The position numbers were made by a program, and so were the translations under genes. Shown here piece by piece: positions 11,200 through 23,029 of a stretch of 64,000 bases of DNA (position 1 is the stretch's first letter; every line of letters begins with the position of its first letter). The DNA is from Monoplex corrugatus (taxonomy: Eukaryota; Mollusca; Gastropoda; Littorinimorpha; Ranellidae), in the NCBI GenBank assembly GCA_030674185.1, contig JAPXFY010000015.1:19383989-19447988 (forward strand). Direction: 5' to 3'. The notes beneath the pieces were generated by a model. That model was not told the DNA's origin. It did no database searches and saw only the letters and a list, made by a program, of their open reading frames with translations.

Positions 11200-12750
11200 T
11201 TACCAGTAAGTTATTTAATTACTTGAAGGAGCTCTTAACAAAAATCACGTGAAGGTACTAAAATCATTACAGCTTCCATAATAGCTGAAATTCTGGGTTT
11301 TAATTTACCACAGACTGTCTCCACTTATTTCTCGTCATGAAAAACTATGATTAGTCATCGTGGTTTTGGTAAACAGCCCAGTAATTAATAATTAATCACT
11401 TTAACGAGCTTTAGAAAAACTGTATGGAGTCAACAAAAGAAAGAAAATCCACGTAACTTCAATAGCTGTAACTGTGGCATGCATTATTCATCATAGAAAA
11501 TATGATTGGTCATAATAGCTGTAGTTATCAATTAATCAAATAACTTAACAAGCATAGAAATAGTATATAACAGTCCCTTAACCATCTTCACTTCCATCAT
11601 AGTTGGAATTTTGGCTAGTGATTAGTCACATGCAGACTCAAGGTATTATTTATCATGAAAAACTATGATTAGCCATATAGTTTTGGTAATTAGTCCAGTA
11701 ATTAGTCCAGTAATTAACTACCTACCTTAAGGAGTTAAAGAAAAAAAACACCTACGTTAGAATCTTAAAACAATAAGTTGCATAATGGCTGGGATTCTGG
11801 CTTGTAATGTGCCCCACATATACTCCAGGTATCGTCACAAACAATATGATTAATGATAATAGTTCTGATGATTAAACCATTGATTAATTAATCTAACGAG
11901 CTTTTAAAAACCCATATAAGAGCCATAAAACCATTTGAACTTCTACCATTATAGTTAGAATTCTGGTTTATAATTTGCCACAGACTGCAAGTATTTTTTT
12001 TCTCAAACATTTTTTAAAAATTCTTTTTTGACAAAATACAAATAAATACAATGTTTGCTAAACATTATTACAATATCACACAAAAAAAGAACAAGATGTG
12101 TATACAATGGATTGAGCAAAAATCCTGTACATGCGCCATATCTATTAGTCTGTTATGTTTTCTTAAACAATATAAGGTCGTTTAATTTATACAGTTTTAG
12201 ATTTTAGTTGTTGTTGGTGGTGTTTGCTTGTTTGTTTGTTTGTTTGTTTGTTTGTTAGTATTTTATTAGTATTCTCTCTCAGTAAGAGGTCAACGATAAA
12301 CGCTTTAACAAAGCAAGATTATCCGCATGAGCCCAAAGTTCAAAACACATGCAAAACGCCTACATCTTCAGACTGCAAGTATTATCATCATGAAAAACTA
12401 TGATTGGTTGTAATACCCACAGTGACTAATCCAATAATTAATTAATTATTTTGAAAATCATTAAACACATCTGTCTGAGAGTTCAAAAACAACTTCACTT
12501 TCCCAAATGTTGAATTCTTGCCATGATTTTATCACAGACTTCAGATAATACTCGTGCAAAGGATGATGAATCATAGCAGTTGTGTTGATTTACGCAATAA
12601 TTAATTACCTAAATGAGGTTTTCAATGAAGATGCACGACAGTTTTGAGATTTCTATTCAAAATTGCAATACATTCTCCAATTATAGTAATTCTGGCTTGG
12701 AGTTTGACCCACAAAGACACATTCTGGAAAATCAAATCATAATTTAAAAA
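11200..12750 (+). repeat. Degenerate AT-rich array, ~110-180-bp spaced motifs
   Basis: A series of related segments (near 11310, 11490, 11620, 11810, 11970, 12370 and 12530). Each has a 'CACAGACTGCAAGTATT' word, then 'CATGAAAAACTATGATTAG', then 'AATTAGTCCAGTAATTAATTA', then 'ACGAGCTTT'. Copies are strongly diverged. The flanks 10881-11199 and 12751-13680 hold nothing else recognisable. Confidence 0.65.
11996..12368 (-). mobile_element. 373-bp retro-insertion with 15-bp target duplication
   Basis: Exactly repeated CAGACTGCAAGTATT sits at 11981-11995 and 12369-12383. The inserted DNA starts on the plus strand with a T-rich run, so on the minus strand it ends in an A-rich tail. It contains a (GTTT)n tract near 12229-12255. 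No protein or tRNA-like part is recognised, so it could be a SINE, a LINE 3' end or a processed transcript. Confidence 0.75.
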
Positions 12751-13862
12751 AATATTTAGTCCATGTATTCATTATTTAAAGAACTTTGATAAGAAAATTC
12801 CTATTTCACTTTCAAAAATGCCATAATTCAACCTTAGACAGAAGCCTGCAACTTGATAATTACCTAATTCAAGCATGCAGGTTTCAGTTGAACTTGGATT
12901 CTCACCACCTCCCTAAATCCTGATGGTGTGAGTGCAGGTCTTTTGGATGAGAAGAGAAACAGTCCCTCAAATTTCAAAACAACATCACTCAAGTCTCAGC
13001 ATACATTTAGTGTACGTAAAAATTCAAGGCAGCAAAGATTTGTCCATGGCAAAATTCCATGAAAATCCACTCTGTAAACAAAATGACACTTGGGAGAAAA
13101 AGGCTTAGCTGCGCTATGCCAATGTGATTTTTCATGTGACACAGAGTATCATGTCCAGATGCATCGATACATCACTCATGCAAATCAAAATACACACGTT
13201 CATCAGTATGCACTGTGAGGATTCACACAAAAAGCACAGAGTAATATTCTTTCTTTAATTTTGTTTTGTTTTGTTTTTATCCATTATTTTAAAGAAAATA
13301 AACATGCAAACATAAAATATATCATTGTGACTTTTAAAAATCCCAAACCAACTATTCAAAGAAGACAAATCATGACTTAATGCATTATGAGGACTAAATA
13401 ATGTGAAGAAAATAGAACTTAACAAACCTAAACAATTTTGCTTTTAAAGCCTATCTATATTTTCATACAAAAAATTAATGTCATAACAACCAGACTAATG
13501 ATTTCAATAAACAAACAATACTTGTAACTAGATGATCTGCTGCCCTGCTTCTGCCAACTGATATTATGATAGTCTTCATCGCCGATTTAAAAAAATCAAA
13601 AGGCATCTTGCACAACAAAAACAATCATTGATAAAATCAGTACGTATCATATCATCGCCCAAAACATTGCTGTCTCAATACAAATAAGGCTGCTATCAGC
13701 AATATGCGGTCTTTCAGTCTTAGCTGAAGATGACGAACAATGGCGGCATGACGTGCACCATCACCTCGGTACACCACACACCTACTGACCTAGCGGGTCA
13801 AATCTAACTATCAGCAGCGCCATAGATCTGTTTTAAATTTTGCAGGTCAATAGAAAAAGGAT

Positions 13863-14120
13863 TTATCTATTCACTTTTTTATCTTTACGAAAATAGTTTA
13901 CTAAACTTCGAAGTTTGCTGGGGGTTACAACCAAGTAGTCAGACAAAGATCCGTCTACTCTTAAATGACCGCACAAAATGAAAAAATCGGAACTGGAGGC
14001 TACAATTCCATTTATGTTTAGCGTCATAGCATGCATTGTTTTGATTAATGATCGTAGATAATGACCAGTCGAGGGTCCATCACGTTGACACTTTTCCGTC
14101 AAAGCGTCGGAACACGTCAC
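13863..14120 (-). CDS. Unrecognised 85-residue ORF in CpG-richer DNA
   Basis: Frame from ATG at 14120 to a stop at 13863, with no family recognised. The residues 'MTLNINGIVASSSDFFILCG' are hydrophobic in part, and the end is basic ('YFRKDKKVNR'). The surrounding 13.69-14.16 kb is visibly richer in CpG than its neighbours, which may mark a promoter and first exon of an unseen gene on the minus strand. It could equally be a chance frame. Confidence 0.25.
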   Translation of the reverse strand: MTCSDALTEKCQRDGPSTGHYLRSLIKTMHAMTLNINGIVASSSDFFILCGHLRVDGSLSDYLVVTPSKLRSLVNYFRKDKKVNR

Positions 14121-14203
14121 AGTTTTTTGACGAACGCTCGCGGCTGCACGGAGCCCGGTTTTCTCACATACCTATTCATGGCCAGACAAAACAAGACAGA
14201 ACA

Positions 14204-14584
14204 AGAAAAATGAGGATAACGACGTAAGTAGGGGCTCCAATGGAGCACCTTCGTCCGGTAGGGACCGTCGTGCTGCGCAGGTGACACCAGACTCTCGGCA
14301 AGCTACTGCGTTCAATCTTTAAAAAGAAATGCAACATGGAATGTGAGGACATTGCTGCAAAATGGAACATTAGAGAATGTCAAATATTTCAGGACTAGGG
14401 GAAGTGAGATGGAAGGGGCAGGCATGATGACATCAGGAGAGTATACAATAATTTATTCTGGTGGAAACACACGTGAAAGAGGAGTAGGCATTATAATTGA
14501 CTGGACAAATCAAAAGCAGTTAAGGGATACTGAGCTTTGTCCAACAGAGTTTTGCTGCTTAAATTGGATGTCAAACCATTCGAT
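14204..14584 (+). mobile_element. Older LINE family A copy, part 1 (leader and endonuclease start)
   Basis: Plus-strand leader and endonuclease N-terminus up to the codons for 'LDVKPFD'. The protein text then stops and an opposite-strand LINE begins. The missing continuation, starting again at 'PFDINIIQVYAPT', resumes at 17170. The frame is already broken near 14390. Confidence 0.8.
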
Positions 14585-17169
14585 CATCATCATCAGGTAC
14601 CCTGCCGCATGGCATTGGCGATCATGGACTTCCACCTGTCTCTGTCTCTCGTTGCCCCTAGCATCTCTCCCACTCCCCCCCCCCCTCGTCCCCAGCCACC
14701 CTGCAAGTCCGTCCAGCATTTTCTCCCTGGGTCTACTAAGTGCTCTCTTTCCCTCCAGCTTTCCCGTTGTGACCAGGTGCTCCAAATCCCCCTTCCTCAT
14801 AAAATGGCCTATAAATGTTGCCTGTCTTTTCCTAATCTTCCTTATGAGTGATCTAGTTGTGTCTGTTTCCACAAGACTGTCTCATTTGTTTTCTTTGCTG
14901 TCCATGGAACTCTCAACATTCTTCTTAGAAACCACATCTCGGCTGCCTGGATCTTGTTCTGGCTTTGTTTGTTGACTGTCCACGCCTCACATCCGTGCAA
15001 CAGTATTGGTTCTATCTAACATTCCAGAACTCACTTCCTGATGTTAATTGATAGGCATTTGTTGCTAAAAATGCCTGTCATCTTCCCGAATGCTGTTTTA
15101 GCTTGGCCGATTCTGCCGGCTATTTTTGATGTTTAGTTCCAGCCCCTTATCTTTGCTTTCTATTTCTAGTGTATTCCACAAAGTTTTGTAGGTCCCTTTC
15201 ACTTTCTGCAATTAGCACGGTGTCATCTGCGTATCGAATGTTGTTTATCATTTTCCCTCCAACCTTTAATCCAGGGTCTTCTTCTAGGTTTCTCATGATG
15301 TTTTCGCTGTAAAGTGAAAACAGATCTGGTGACAAAACACAACCCTGTCTGACTCCTCTTTTGATGTTTTGGAAAGAGCTTACATTGTTTTCTATTCTCA
15401 TTGCAGCTGTTTGTTCCCAGTACATATTTCTGATTATTCTTAGAGATCTTTTCCATCAACATTGAGTCTCTCCAGTTGGTTGATCAATTCATCATGTCTT
15501 ACCCGATCGAAAGCCTTGGTATAGTCAACAAAGCATAAATACAAATCCTTATTCATCTCATTTGACCTGTCTATGATAGTTCTTAGGATGTATATGGCAT
15601 TAATAGTTCCTTTCCCTTCCACAAATCCACACTGTTCTTCTGCTATTTCTCTTTTGATTCTATTCCTTGTCCTCATCATGATTATTCTTAACAGGATTTT
15701 TGTTACATGACTCATCAAACTGATTGTGCGATGGAGTTCGCATTCTATAGCCCCTGTCTTTTTTGGAAGTGCAATGAAAATTGATTTTGACATATCTTTG
15801 GGATTTTTCCAGTGTTGTAAATTTCATTTAGGAGGACTGTTATTTTTTCTATGCCAAATTCGTCCAGGGCTTCAATCATCTCTGTAGTAATGTTGTCTGG
15901 TCCTGGGGCTTTTCCTGGTTTCATCTTTTTCAGTGCTGCTCTAACTTCATCTTTCATTATGGGTGATCCTCCAAAGTTCTTTTTCATAATGTGTTCTTCG
16001 TTTCTGTCATCCTCAAAAAGGTCTTTAATGTACTCTCCCCATCTATCTAATATTTTGTCCTTTTCCATGCTAAGCGTGCCATCTTTCGATTTTAAGCACC
16101 CAGTTGATGTGCATGTATTTTTCCTGTGGACAATTTCTTCAATTCGTCTGTACATACCCAGAGGATCCGTTTTGTGTCGGTCTTCCATTTCTTTGCACTT
16201 TGTTTTCAGCCAAGCTTCCTTAGCTTCATTGCACCTATTCCTGATCTCCTTGTTTATCTTCCTGTAGATCTCTTCGTTTCTCTTTGCCTTCCTCCTTTCC
16301 TCCATCAAGCCCAAAATTTCATTAGTCATCCAGCTCTTTTTTGCTTTTCTACCTGCCCTAGGGATTTCCTCACAAGCTTCATTTATCGAATTCCTCAACT
16401 TTGTCCATTGTTCCTCACTGCCACGAGCGTCTGCCAGAGCACTGAATTTGTTTTAAACATGTACATTAAATTTTTTACGTATCACTTCATCTGTCTTTAA
16501 GAGTCCAAGGTTTAATTTGATGTTGTTTTTGGTCTGTTTCCTTTTCCTCAATTTCAGTCTAAATCTTCCCACTACACGATTGTGGTCACCGTTGCAGTCT
16601 GCGCCTGGTAGTGTTTTTGCCGATAGTAAAGAATTTCTAAATCTTCTTGTGATTTACATTGGACCTTGGCCATCTCTAATACTTCGTAGAAGTTGTCGAT
16701 GTCTTCCTGAGTACTTGCGGATGTTGGTGCATACACCTGAATGATGTTGATATCAAATGGTTTGCCTCCCAACTTGACCAGCAAAACTCTGTCGGACACA
16801 GCCCAGTATCCCTTAACTGCTTTTGATTTGTCTTTGTCCATCATGATGCCTACTCCTCTTTCATGTGAGTTACCACCAGAGTATATCATTGTGTATACTC
16901 CTGATGTTATCATGCCTGCCCCCTTCCATCTCACTTCCCCTAGTCCTAAAATACCAATGTTAAGTCTTTCCATCTCTGTTTTGATATTTTCTAATTTACC
17001 CTTCTGCAACAGTGTTTTTATATTCCATGTTGCAACTTTGATGTTTTTAAATCTGAGTTTAGGGTTCGCAATAAATTGCTGACGGCCTGGTGTCAGCTGC
17101 GCCGCATGACGGTCCCTACCGGACGAAGCTGCTCCATAGGAGCACCTATTCATGTCGTTGTCGTCGTTG
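14585..17169 (-). mobile_element. LINE family A, nearly end-to-end, inserted into an older copy
   Basis: Minus-strand element from its leader (17169) to a 3' end made of (ATG)n just before a 'GTACC' box (14585-14600). The flanks CCATTCGAT (14576-14584) and CCATTTGAT (17170-17178) are a 9-bp target duplication with one mismatch. Compared with the first copy, about 250 bp of endonuclease are missing at 16646. A second gap follows the YADD region near 15130. Length is 2585 bp. Confidence 0.85.
15147..16398 (-). pseudogene. LINE family A reverse transcriptase, frameshifted
   Basis: Three overlapping frames (16398-15745, 15793-15440 and 15425-15147) together give an RT. Seen in order are 'KKMKPGKAPGPDNITTEMI', 'HRTISLMSHVTKILLRII', 'EEQCGFVEGKGTINAI', 'DYTKAFDRVRHDEL', 'GVRQGCVLSPDLFSLYSE' and the catalytic 'YADDTVLIAES'. 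The 3' domain continues in 14872-14600 ('RKIRKRQATFIGHFMRKGDL'). At least two indels break it. Confidence 0.85.
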
Positions 17170-17189
17170 CCATTTGATATCAACATCAT
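16572..17189 (-). pseudogene. LINE family A endonuclease with internal deletion
   Basis: Reads 'VATWNIKTLLQKGKLENI', 'GLGEVRWKGAG' and 'KPFDINIIQVYAPTSASTQ', and stops matching after 'KVQCKSQE'. There the deletion joins out of frame to the segment before 'GRFRLKL'. The GDFNA block is lost, so no functional endonuclease can be made. The frame's start overlaps the target-site flank and is not the true start. Confidence 0.8.
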
Positions 17190-17772
17190 ACAGGTGTATG
17201 CACCAACATCCGCAAGAACTTAGGACGAAATTGACAACTTCTACGAAGTATTAGAGATGGCCAAGGCTCAATGTAAATCACAAGAAGTTACAATGATAAT
17301 GGGAGATTATAATGATAAAGTGGGACAGTATAGGATGGAGGCTGTAGTTGGACCTCATGGCCATGGTACACAAAATAAAGGGTAGGGAAACTTGTAGAAT
17401 GGGCACAGATGAATGAGTTCATCGTAGGAAACACCTGGTTTGAGCAGCCTAACAGAAGAAAATGGACATGGATGAGTCCAGGAGATAATACCAATCAGAT
17501 TGACTACATCCTGATCAATAAAAGATTTAGAAATTCTTTGCTGACAGCAAAAACGCTATCATGCGCAGACTGCGACAGTGACACAGTCCTGTGATAGGCA
17601 GATTTAGGCTGGAATTAAGGAAAAGAAAAACAAAAAAACAATCGACCAAAGCAAACCCAATTGTCTCAAAACAAATTCAGTGCTCTGGAAGGCTTTGGTG
17701 ACAGTGAGGAACAATGGACAAAGTTGACAAACTCGATAAATGAAGCTTGTGAAGAAATCCCCTAGAGTAGAT

Positions 17773-17815
<43 letters not shown>

Positions 17816-18032
17816 GATGACAAAAGAAATTCTAGGCTGATGGAAGAACGTTGGAAGGCAAAGGGAAAGGAGGAAATATACAAGAAGATAAGCAAAGAAA
17901 TCAGGAATAGGTGCAATGAAGCTAAGGAAGCTTGGTGTAAACAAAATACAAAGAAATAGAAGACCGACACAAAATGGATCCTCAGGGTATGTACAGAAGA
18001 ATTGAAGAAATTGTCCACAGGAAAAAGACATC
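17170..18032 (+). mobile_element. Older LINE family A copy, part 2
   Basis: Continuation of the copy at 14204-14584: 'INIIQVYAPTSA', 'MNEFIVGNTWFEQPNRRKWT', 'NQIDYILINKRFRNSL' and the linker up to 'RIEEIVHRKK'. It has many stops and an A-run at 17786-17808. It breaks off at 18032, where a different repeat starts. Confidence 0.8.
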
Positions 18033-18306
18033 ACAGTTTCAGTTTCAGTTTCAGATTCTCAAGATGACGCCTCCGCGCTCGGAACGAATTCCATATATAC
18101 TAACGTCATAGGTGCCACGTGTATGGTGATCATGGCACAAGCCTTAAAGCCTGCACATAAACCCATGAGCTGGCCAGGTCCTGAGGTCCTACATAGATTA
18201 TGTTTTACCTAGTCTATTTTTTATACTGGTAATTTATCAGCCTACCACTGGAATAATCTTGGTGACATGTAAATGACATGTCGGGAGAGAAGGGAGTGGA
18301 AAGGGG

Positions 18307-18398
<92 letters not shown>

Positions 18399-18612
18399 GA
18401 GGAAAGGGTGGAGGGAAGAAGATGGAAAAGATACACGGAGAGAGTTAGAGTGGGTGGGTGGAGTGGGAGAGAAAGGGGTGTTGTCTCTGACGATCCTTCC
18501 ACCATACCCTTAAGGCCTTCTCTCCCTCTCCATCCGCGCTCTCTTCGCCTATTGTTAGACTTTGGAATTCGCCCTCGACCAAGGTGTGTGTGTGTGTGTT
18601 GTGTGTGTGTGT

Positions 18613-18696
<84 letters not shown>

Positions 18697-18697
18697 G

Positions 18698-18730
<33 letters not shown>

Positions 18731-18881
18731 TGCCCGTGTGTGAGTGCGGTTTGCTTCACGCCGAAGGGATCAATACAAAGAGAATGGGAAAGGTGTGATG
18801 GGGAGGGGGGAGGGGGATGTTACGTCTCAGGACTTTGCCTATTATTGGACTTTGACTGCGTGTGTGTATATGCACGGCCAC

Positions 18882-18960
<79 letters not shown>

Positions 18961-18977
18961 TGTGAGTGTGTGTGATT
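18033..18977 (+). repeat. Dispersed repeat head with (GA)n and (TG)n tracts
   Basis: Begins with (CAGTTT)n and 'GCTCGGAACGAATTCCATA' (shared with 3976-4032). It is followed by GA tracts (18306-18395) and long TG tracts (18584-18732 and 18883-18975). It sits inside the old LINE, between its linker and its RT pieces. Confidence 0.75.
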
Positions 18978-19789
18978 CGTATTTATGACACTGGAAAAAT
19001 CCACAAAGATAAGTCAAAATCAATTTTCATTGCACTTCCAAAGAAAACAGGGGCTATAGAACGCGAACTCCATCGCACAATCAGCATGATGAGTCATGCA
19101 ACAAAAATCGTGTTAAGAATGATCATTTTGAGGACAAGAAATAGAATCAAAAGAGAAATAGCAGACGGCAAACGGCACAAACTTGAGTAGAGGTTGATAA
19201 GTTTAAATGTCTGGGAACGATCTAATCTCACCAGACTGCAGATGCACATCAGAAATAGCCAGCAGCATCGGCCAAGCCAAAACAGCATTTAAGAAAATGA
19301 AAAGCATTCTTATGGGTATCAATTAACACCAGTAAGAGAGTTCTTGAATGTTATACGGTTGTGAGGCGTGGGATAGTCAACAAGCAAAGCCAGAATAAGA
19401 TTGAGGCAGCCGAGATGTGGTTTCTAAGAAGAATGTTGGGAGTTCCATGGACAGCAAAGAAAACACGAGACAGTCTTGATGGAGGCAGACACAAGAAGAT
19501 CTTTCATAAGGAAGATCATGTTGTTCTGTAGGTTTTAAAGTCCTACCATTCTCAGAGTATACGAGGACTAGCGAAACAAATTCTCAAAGAAGCCTTTAAA
19601 AATTTTAATAGCATTGTGAGATACCGATGCTTTATCCGGTTCTCCCTCGGGCACTCCTCAAGATGGACAGGACAACCGCCACCCGTTCTTGTTCTTGAGA
19701 ACAAGCAGCAACTACCCACCCATCCAGGGGAGCACCCGAAGGAGAACCTGGAGGAAGATTAGAAAAGACAGGCAATATGTATAGGCCAT

Positions 19790-19795
<6 letters not shown>
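18978..19795 (+). mobile_element. Older LINE family A copy, part 3 (RT edge and 3' domain)
   Basis: Starts with the codons for 'TGKIHKDKSKSIFIALPKK' and 'MMSHATKIVLRMI' (18985-19170). It then jumps, with the RT core deleted, to the 3' domain ('KNKIEAAEMWFLRRML'-like text, 19380-19450) and on to 'TFIGHFMR'-like text at 19765-19795. It is interrupted by a 235-bp insertion at 19517. Confidence 0.75.
19517..19751. mobile_element. 235-bp insertion with 8-bp target duplication
   Basis: AGGAAGAT occurs at 19509-19516 and 19752-19759, and LINE text is continuous across it if the insert is removed. About 80 bp of its left part recurs inverted at 22230-22317 ('AAAGTCCTACCA', 'GTATACGAGGACTAG'). An 8-bp duplication would suit a hAT-type MITE, but no clear terminal inverted repeat was found. 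Confidence 0.6.
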
Positions 19796-19849
<54 letters not shown>

Positions 19850-20470
19850 GGTGGAGTGGGAGAGAGGGTGGTGGAAAGTGTACAGCAAGAAAGAGACAAA
19901 GACAGGTAGAGAACGCGGATGGAGAGGGAAGGAGAAGGGTATGTTTGGGGTTCATTAGAGACAATGTGAGAAAGGGCAGATGGAAGGGGTGACAAGTGGA
20001 CGAAAAGGGTACGGACAGAGGAGGAGAAAGACATAGAGCGAAAGGAGGGGAGGCAGAAGGGCCTGGAAGGAGGCTGCAAAGAGGCTGCACGGGAAAGGTG
20101 TTGGGGAAAGGGGTTCTACGTTTCAGAACTTGGCCTATTGTTGGACTTGTGAATTGGCCCTCGGCTGTTGTGCGAAAGCACCTTCAGTGTGAATTGGCCC
20201 TTTGCTGTTGCGCGAAAGCACCTTCAGTGTCTGCTTGTATCGCTTGAATGATTACCTTAGGTTAAAAGTACCCTTGCTAAAGCAGTTTTCAACTCTCCGT
20301 ACAGAAATATGTTTGGAATGCGATTGTCTTCCACATGGACATTGATGTCCTGTCCTGTGGAAATGCCTTTGGTATGGGGATGCTTTACAAGTTTAGTTTC
20401 ACAGTGGCCTAGTAGCCTACATACAAGTTTTGTTCACTGTTTACCATCACGTTGGAGTAAACGTTAGGGC
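19796..20470 (+). repeat. (GA)n, purine-rich stretch and a 42-bp tandem pair
   Basis: A GA tract (19796-19846) leads into G/A-rich DNA. At 20148-20231 two 42-bp copies begin TGTGAATTGGCCCT and end AAGCACCTTCAGTG. No gene was seen. Confidence 0.75.
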
Positions 20471-20478
20471 TGGTGATT

Positions 20479-20481
<3 letters not shown>

Positions 20482-20535
<54 letters not shown>

Positions 20536-20577
20536 CATGTGTGTGTGCGTGCGTGTGTGTGTGTGGTGTGCGCGCGC

Positions 20578-20651
<74 letters not shown>

Positions 20652-20895
20652 GAGAGAGAGATAGATAGAGAGAGAGAGAGTATGTGTGTGTGGTGAGTGT
20701 GAGTGTGTGCGCGCGTGTTTATGTGTGTGTGTGCGCATGTGTGTGTGTGTGTACGTGTGTGTGCGTATGTATGTGTGTGTGCACGCGCGCATGTGTGTGA
20801 CTGTGTATGTGTGCGCGTAAGTGTGTGTATTTGTGTGTGCGCGCGTGTGTATGTGTATGTGTGTCAGTGTGTGTGATGTGTGTGTGTGTGTGTGA
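20482..20895 (+). repeat. Long compound microsatellite
   Basis: About 400 bp of TG, CG, TA, GA and GATA words. Alternating purine-pyrimidine sequence dominates, so Z-form potential is high. Confidence 0.9.
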
Positions 20896-21644
20896 CAAAT
20901 AGGTGGACAGTTTTATCAGCACTTCATGAGTCACCAGTCACGATCCTGATAATTGCCTTTCTTTCGTGACTCTATATTTACAGAAGTAATAGATAAGCGT
21001 CCCGCTCCCCCCCCCCCCCCCCCTCTCTGTGCGTGTGTGTGTGTGTGTGCGTGCGTGCGTGTGTGTATTATATGAGATAGAGCAAGTGGCTAAGAATGGT
21101 GTTTGCTCTGGTGGTATCGATTGTGTCCAGAGCAGAAAGGAAAGCCTCTAGGCTAAATCAAACGACACACAACTCCTTCCTTGGATTGTTGTTTGGTAGG
21201 CCTGGAACAATGACAGTTCACTCGGACTTCTATACGATTGCAACGTAACACTGTTTGACATCAGTTTGAAGAATGGGACCGTACAAAAGCACCGTCATAA
21301 ATGACGACACAGTTCGAAAGTCCCTCCCCCCCCCCCCCCAAATCTTGTCGAGAATGTCCAATGAGAATTCACGTGTCGATTTGAATTTATTTATCTCTGT
21401 TATTTTGTTTATAGATTTTAATGCCCGATGAAAGTGTAATGGTTAGTATTTAATAGATTAATGTGTATGGAGAAGGGCTGTTATTATTTATTCTTTTTCT
21501 ATCATATTTAGTTTTCAACATATACCAAGTTTTTCTTTGTGTTTGTGATCACAGCCAATCAGATTTCACCGTTTGAAAGTATGACCAATCGCGCTTTGTT
21601 CCTGAGGAACATGAACTGACACGGCATACCATCGCACGTAACGT
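20896..21644. other. Intergenic with poly(C) tracts
   Basis: Poly(C) runs lie at about 21007-21022 and 21326-21339. Otherwise nothing was recognised. Confidence 0.5.
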
Positions 21645-21890
21645 GGGCTCCCATAGGAGCTTAGCTGGTTTGAGCGTTAGATTCAAATGCTAATGGTTGT
21701 GGGTTTGAATTCCGGGGTGACCTACATTAACAATGGCCTTTCTCACTGTACCATCTTAACATTGTTGTTGTTCTGGTGGTGTCAATATAGGATTAGATAG
21801 GTAAGCCCCTTTCCCCACTTTCCTTGGATGGTTATCCCCGTCGGCCATATCATCTGAGGTGGGTGTCGACGTAAAAACAACCAAATCAAA
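21645..21890 (+). mobile_element. tRNA-derived SINE, diverged copy
   Basis: An A-box-like 'TTAGCTGGTTTGAGCG' and a B-box-like 'GTGGGTTTGAATTCC' are followed by the same body as at 31071 ('GATGGTTATCCCCGTCGGCC') and a short CAAATCAAA tail. No clear target duplication was found. Confidence 0.75.
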
Positions 21891-22354
21891 AAGCCCCCCC
21901 CCCCCCCCCCTACCTTTGGAACATTGTAGAACGTGTACTCATTGTAGGTCTGCTTACTGTTAAGTTAAACAGATTTATGATATCAGTGTCTTAAATGAAA
22001 AGTGTATTAGTTAGGTAGTTCGATTGTTCAGTGCGTAGGTATGTGGGTGGACAGAGGCTGTAAAATAGAATATAGGCCTACAACTTGGCTGAGAGAATGC
22101 ATGGAGTATTTGATTTAGACAAAGACACCATGTTGTGTTCATGTTTGCCTTTGAGCGTTGTACATAATTTAATGGGAAAGATCGTAACAGAGCAAGGTAC
22201 TCAGTTACACACACACACACACTGTGTTCATGTTGCCTTTAAGGCTTCTTTGAGCAATTTTTACAGCTAGTCCTCGTATACTATTAGAGTGGTAGGACTT
22301 TAAACTCTACAAAACAGAACAGAACAGAGCAAGGCACTCAGTTACCACACACAC

Positions 22355-22392
<38 letters not shown>

Positions 22393-23029
22393 TACTGAAA
22401 CACATTATCAGTCTTGTGTACTTTTTAATACTGGTTGCACCATAAACATTTGTAAATTTGACATGGTCAGAGTTTAAAAGAAAAAAAAAAGAGGAAAAAT
22501 TATCACGCCAACTCACAGAATACATTTTTGCAAGAAAACACAGACAGAAAAAGAAAACATAAATGTGTGGCCCTAGTGCAGCACTTGCTATGGACACAAG
22601 AAAGCTGGTTTCAAAACAGCTTGGCCAAGAATTTTTCTACCCTCTCCACTAAATCATAAGTGGTGATTTAGATGTGAGTCTTTTCGGACATACAATATAA
22701 ATCAAGGTCCTAGGTGCACCACACTATCAGCAAAGGTTAAAAATCTCATGGCAACAAAGGAGTTGTCCCAGGCAAAAATCTGTAGAAAAGAAACAACAAA
22801 ACAAAACAAAATCCTTAGCACACACATACACACAAAAACCTAAATTTCAGTCTTGGTTGCTTAGCCAAAAAAAAAAAAAAAAAAAAAAAAAGTCAAAAAT
22901 GCAAACATGTCAGAATCAATGTGCAGAAAGATTAACTACCATTGATAAAATAGTAGTTAACAGTTACCACTCTGATTTTGTGATTCATATTCATTTCTAA
23001 AATATGGTCAGTGAACAACACATGTGTTC
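21891..23029. other. Intergenic with short repeats
   Basis: Contains a poly(C) run at 21894-21910 and an inverted relative of the 19.5-kb insertion (22230-22317). There are also (CA)n tracts (22207-22222 and 22345-22390), duplicated words 'AGCAAGGTACTCAGTTA', and an A-run at 22868-22891. No gene. Confidence 0.5.
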
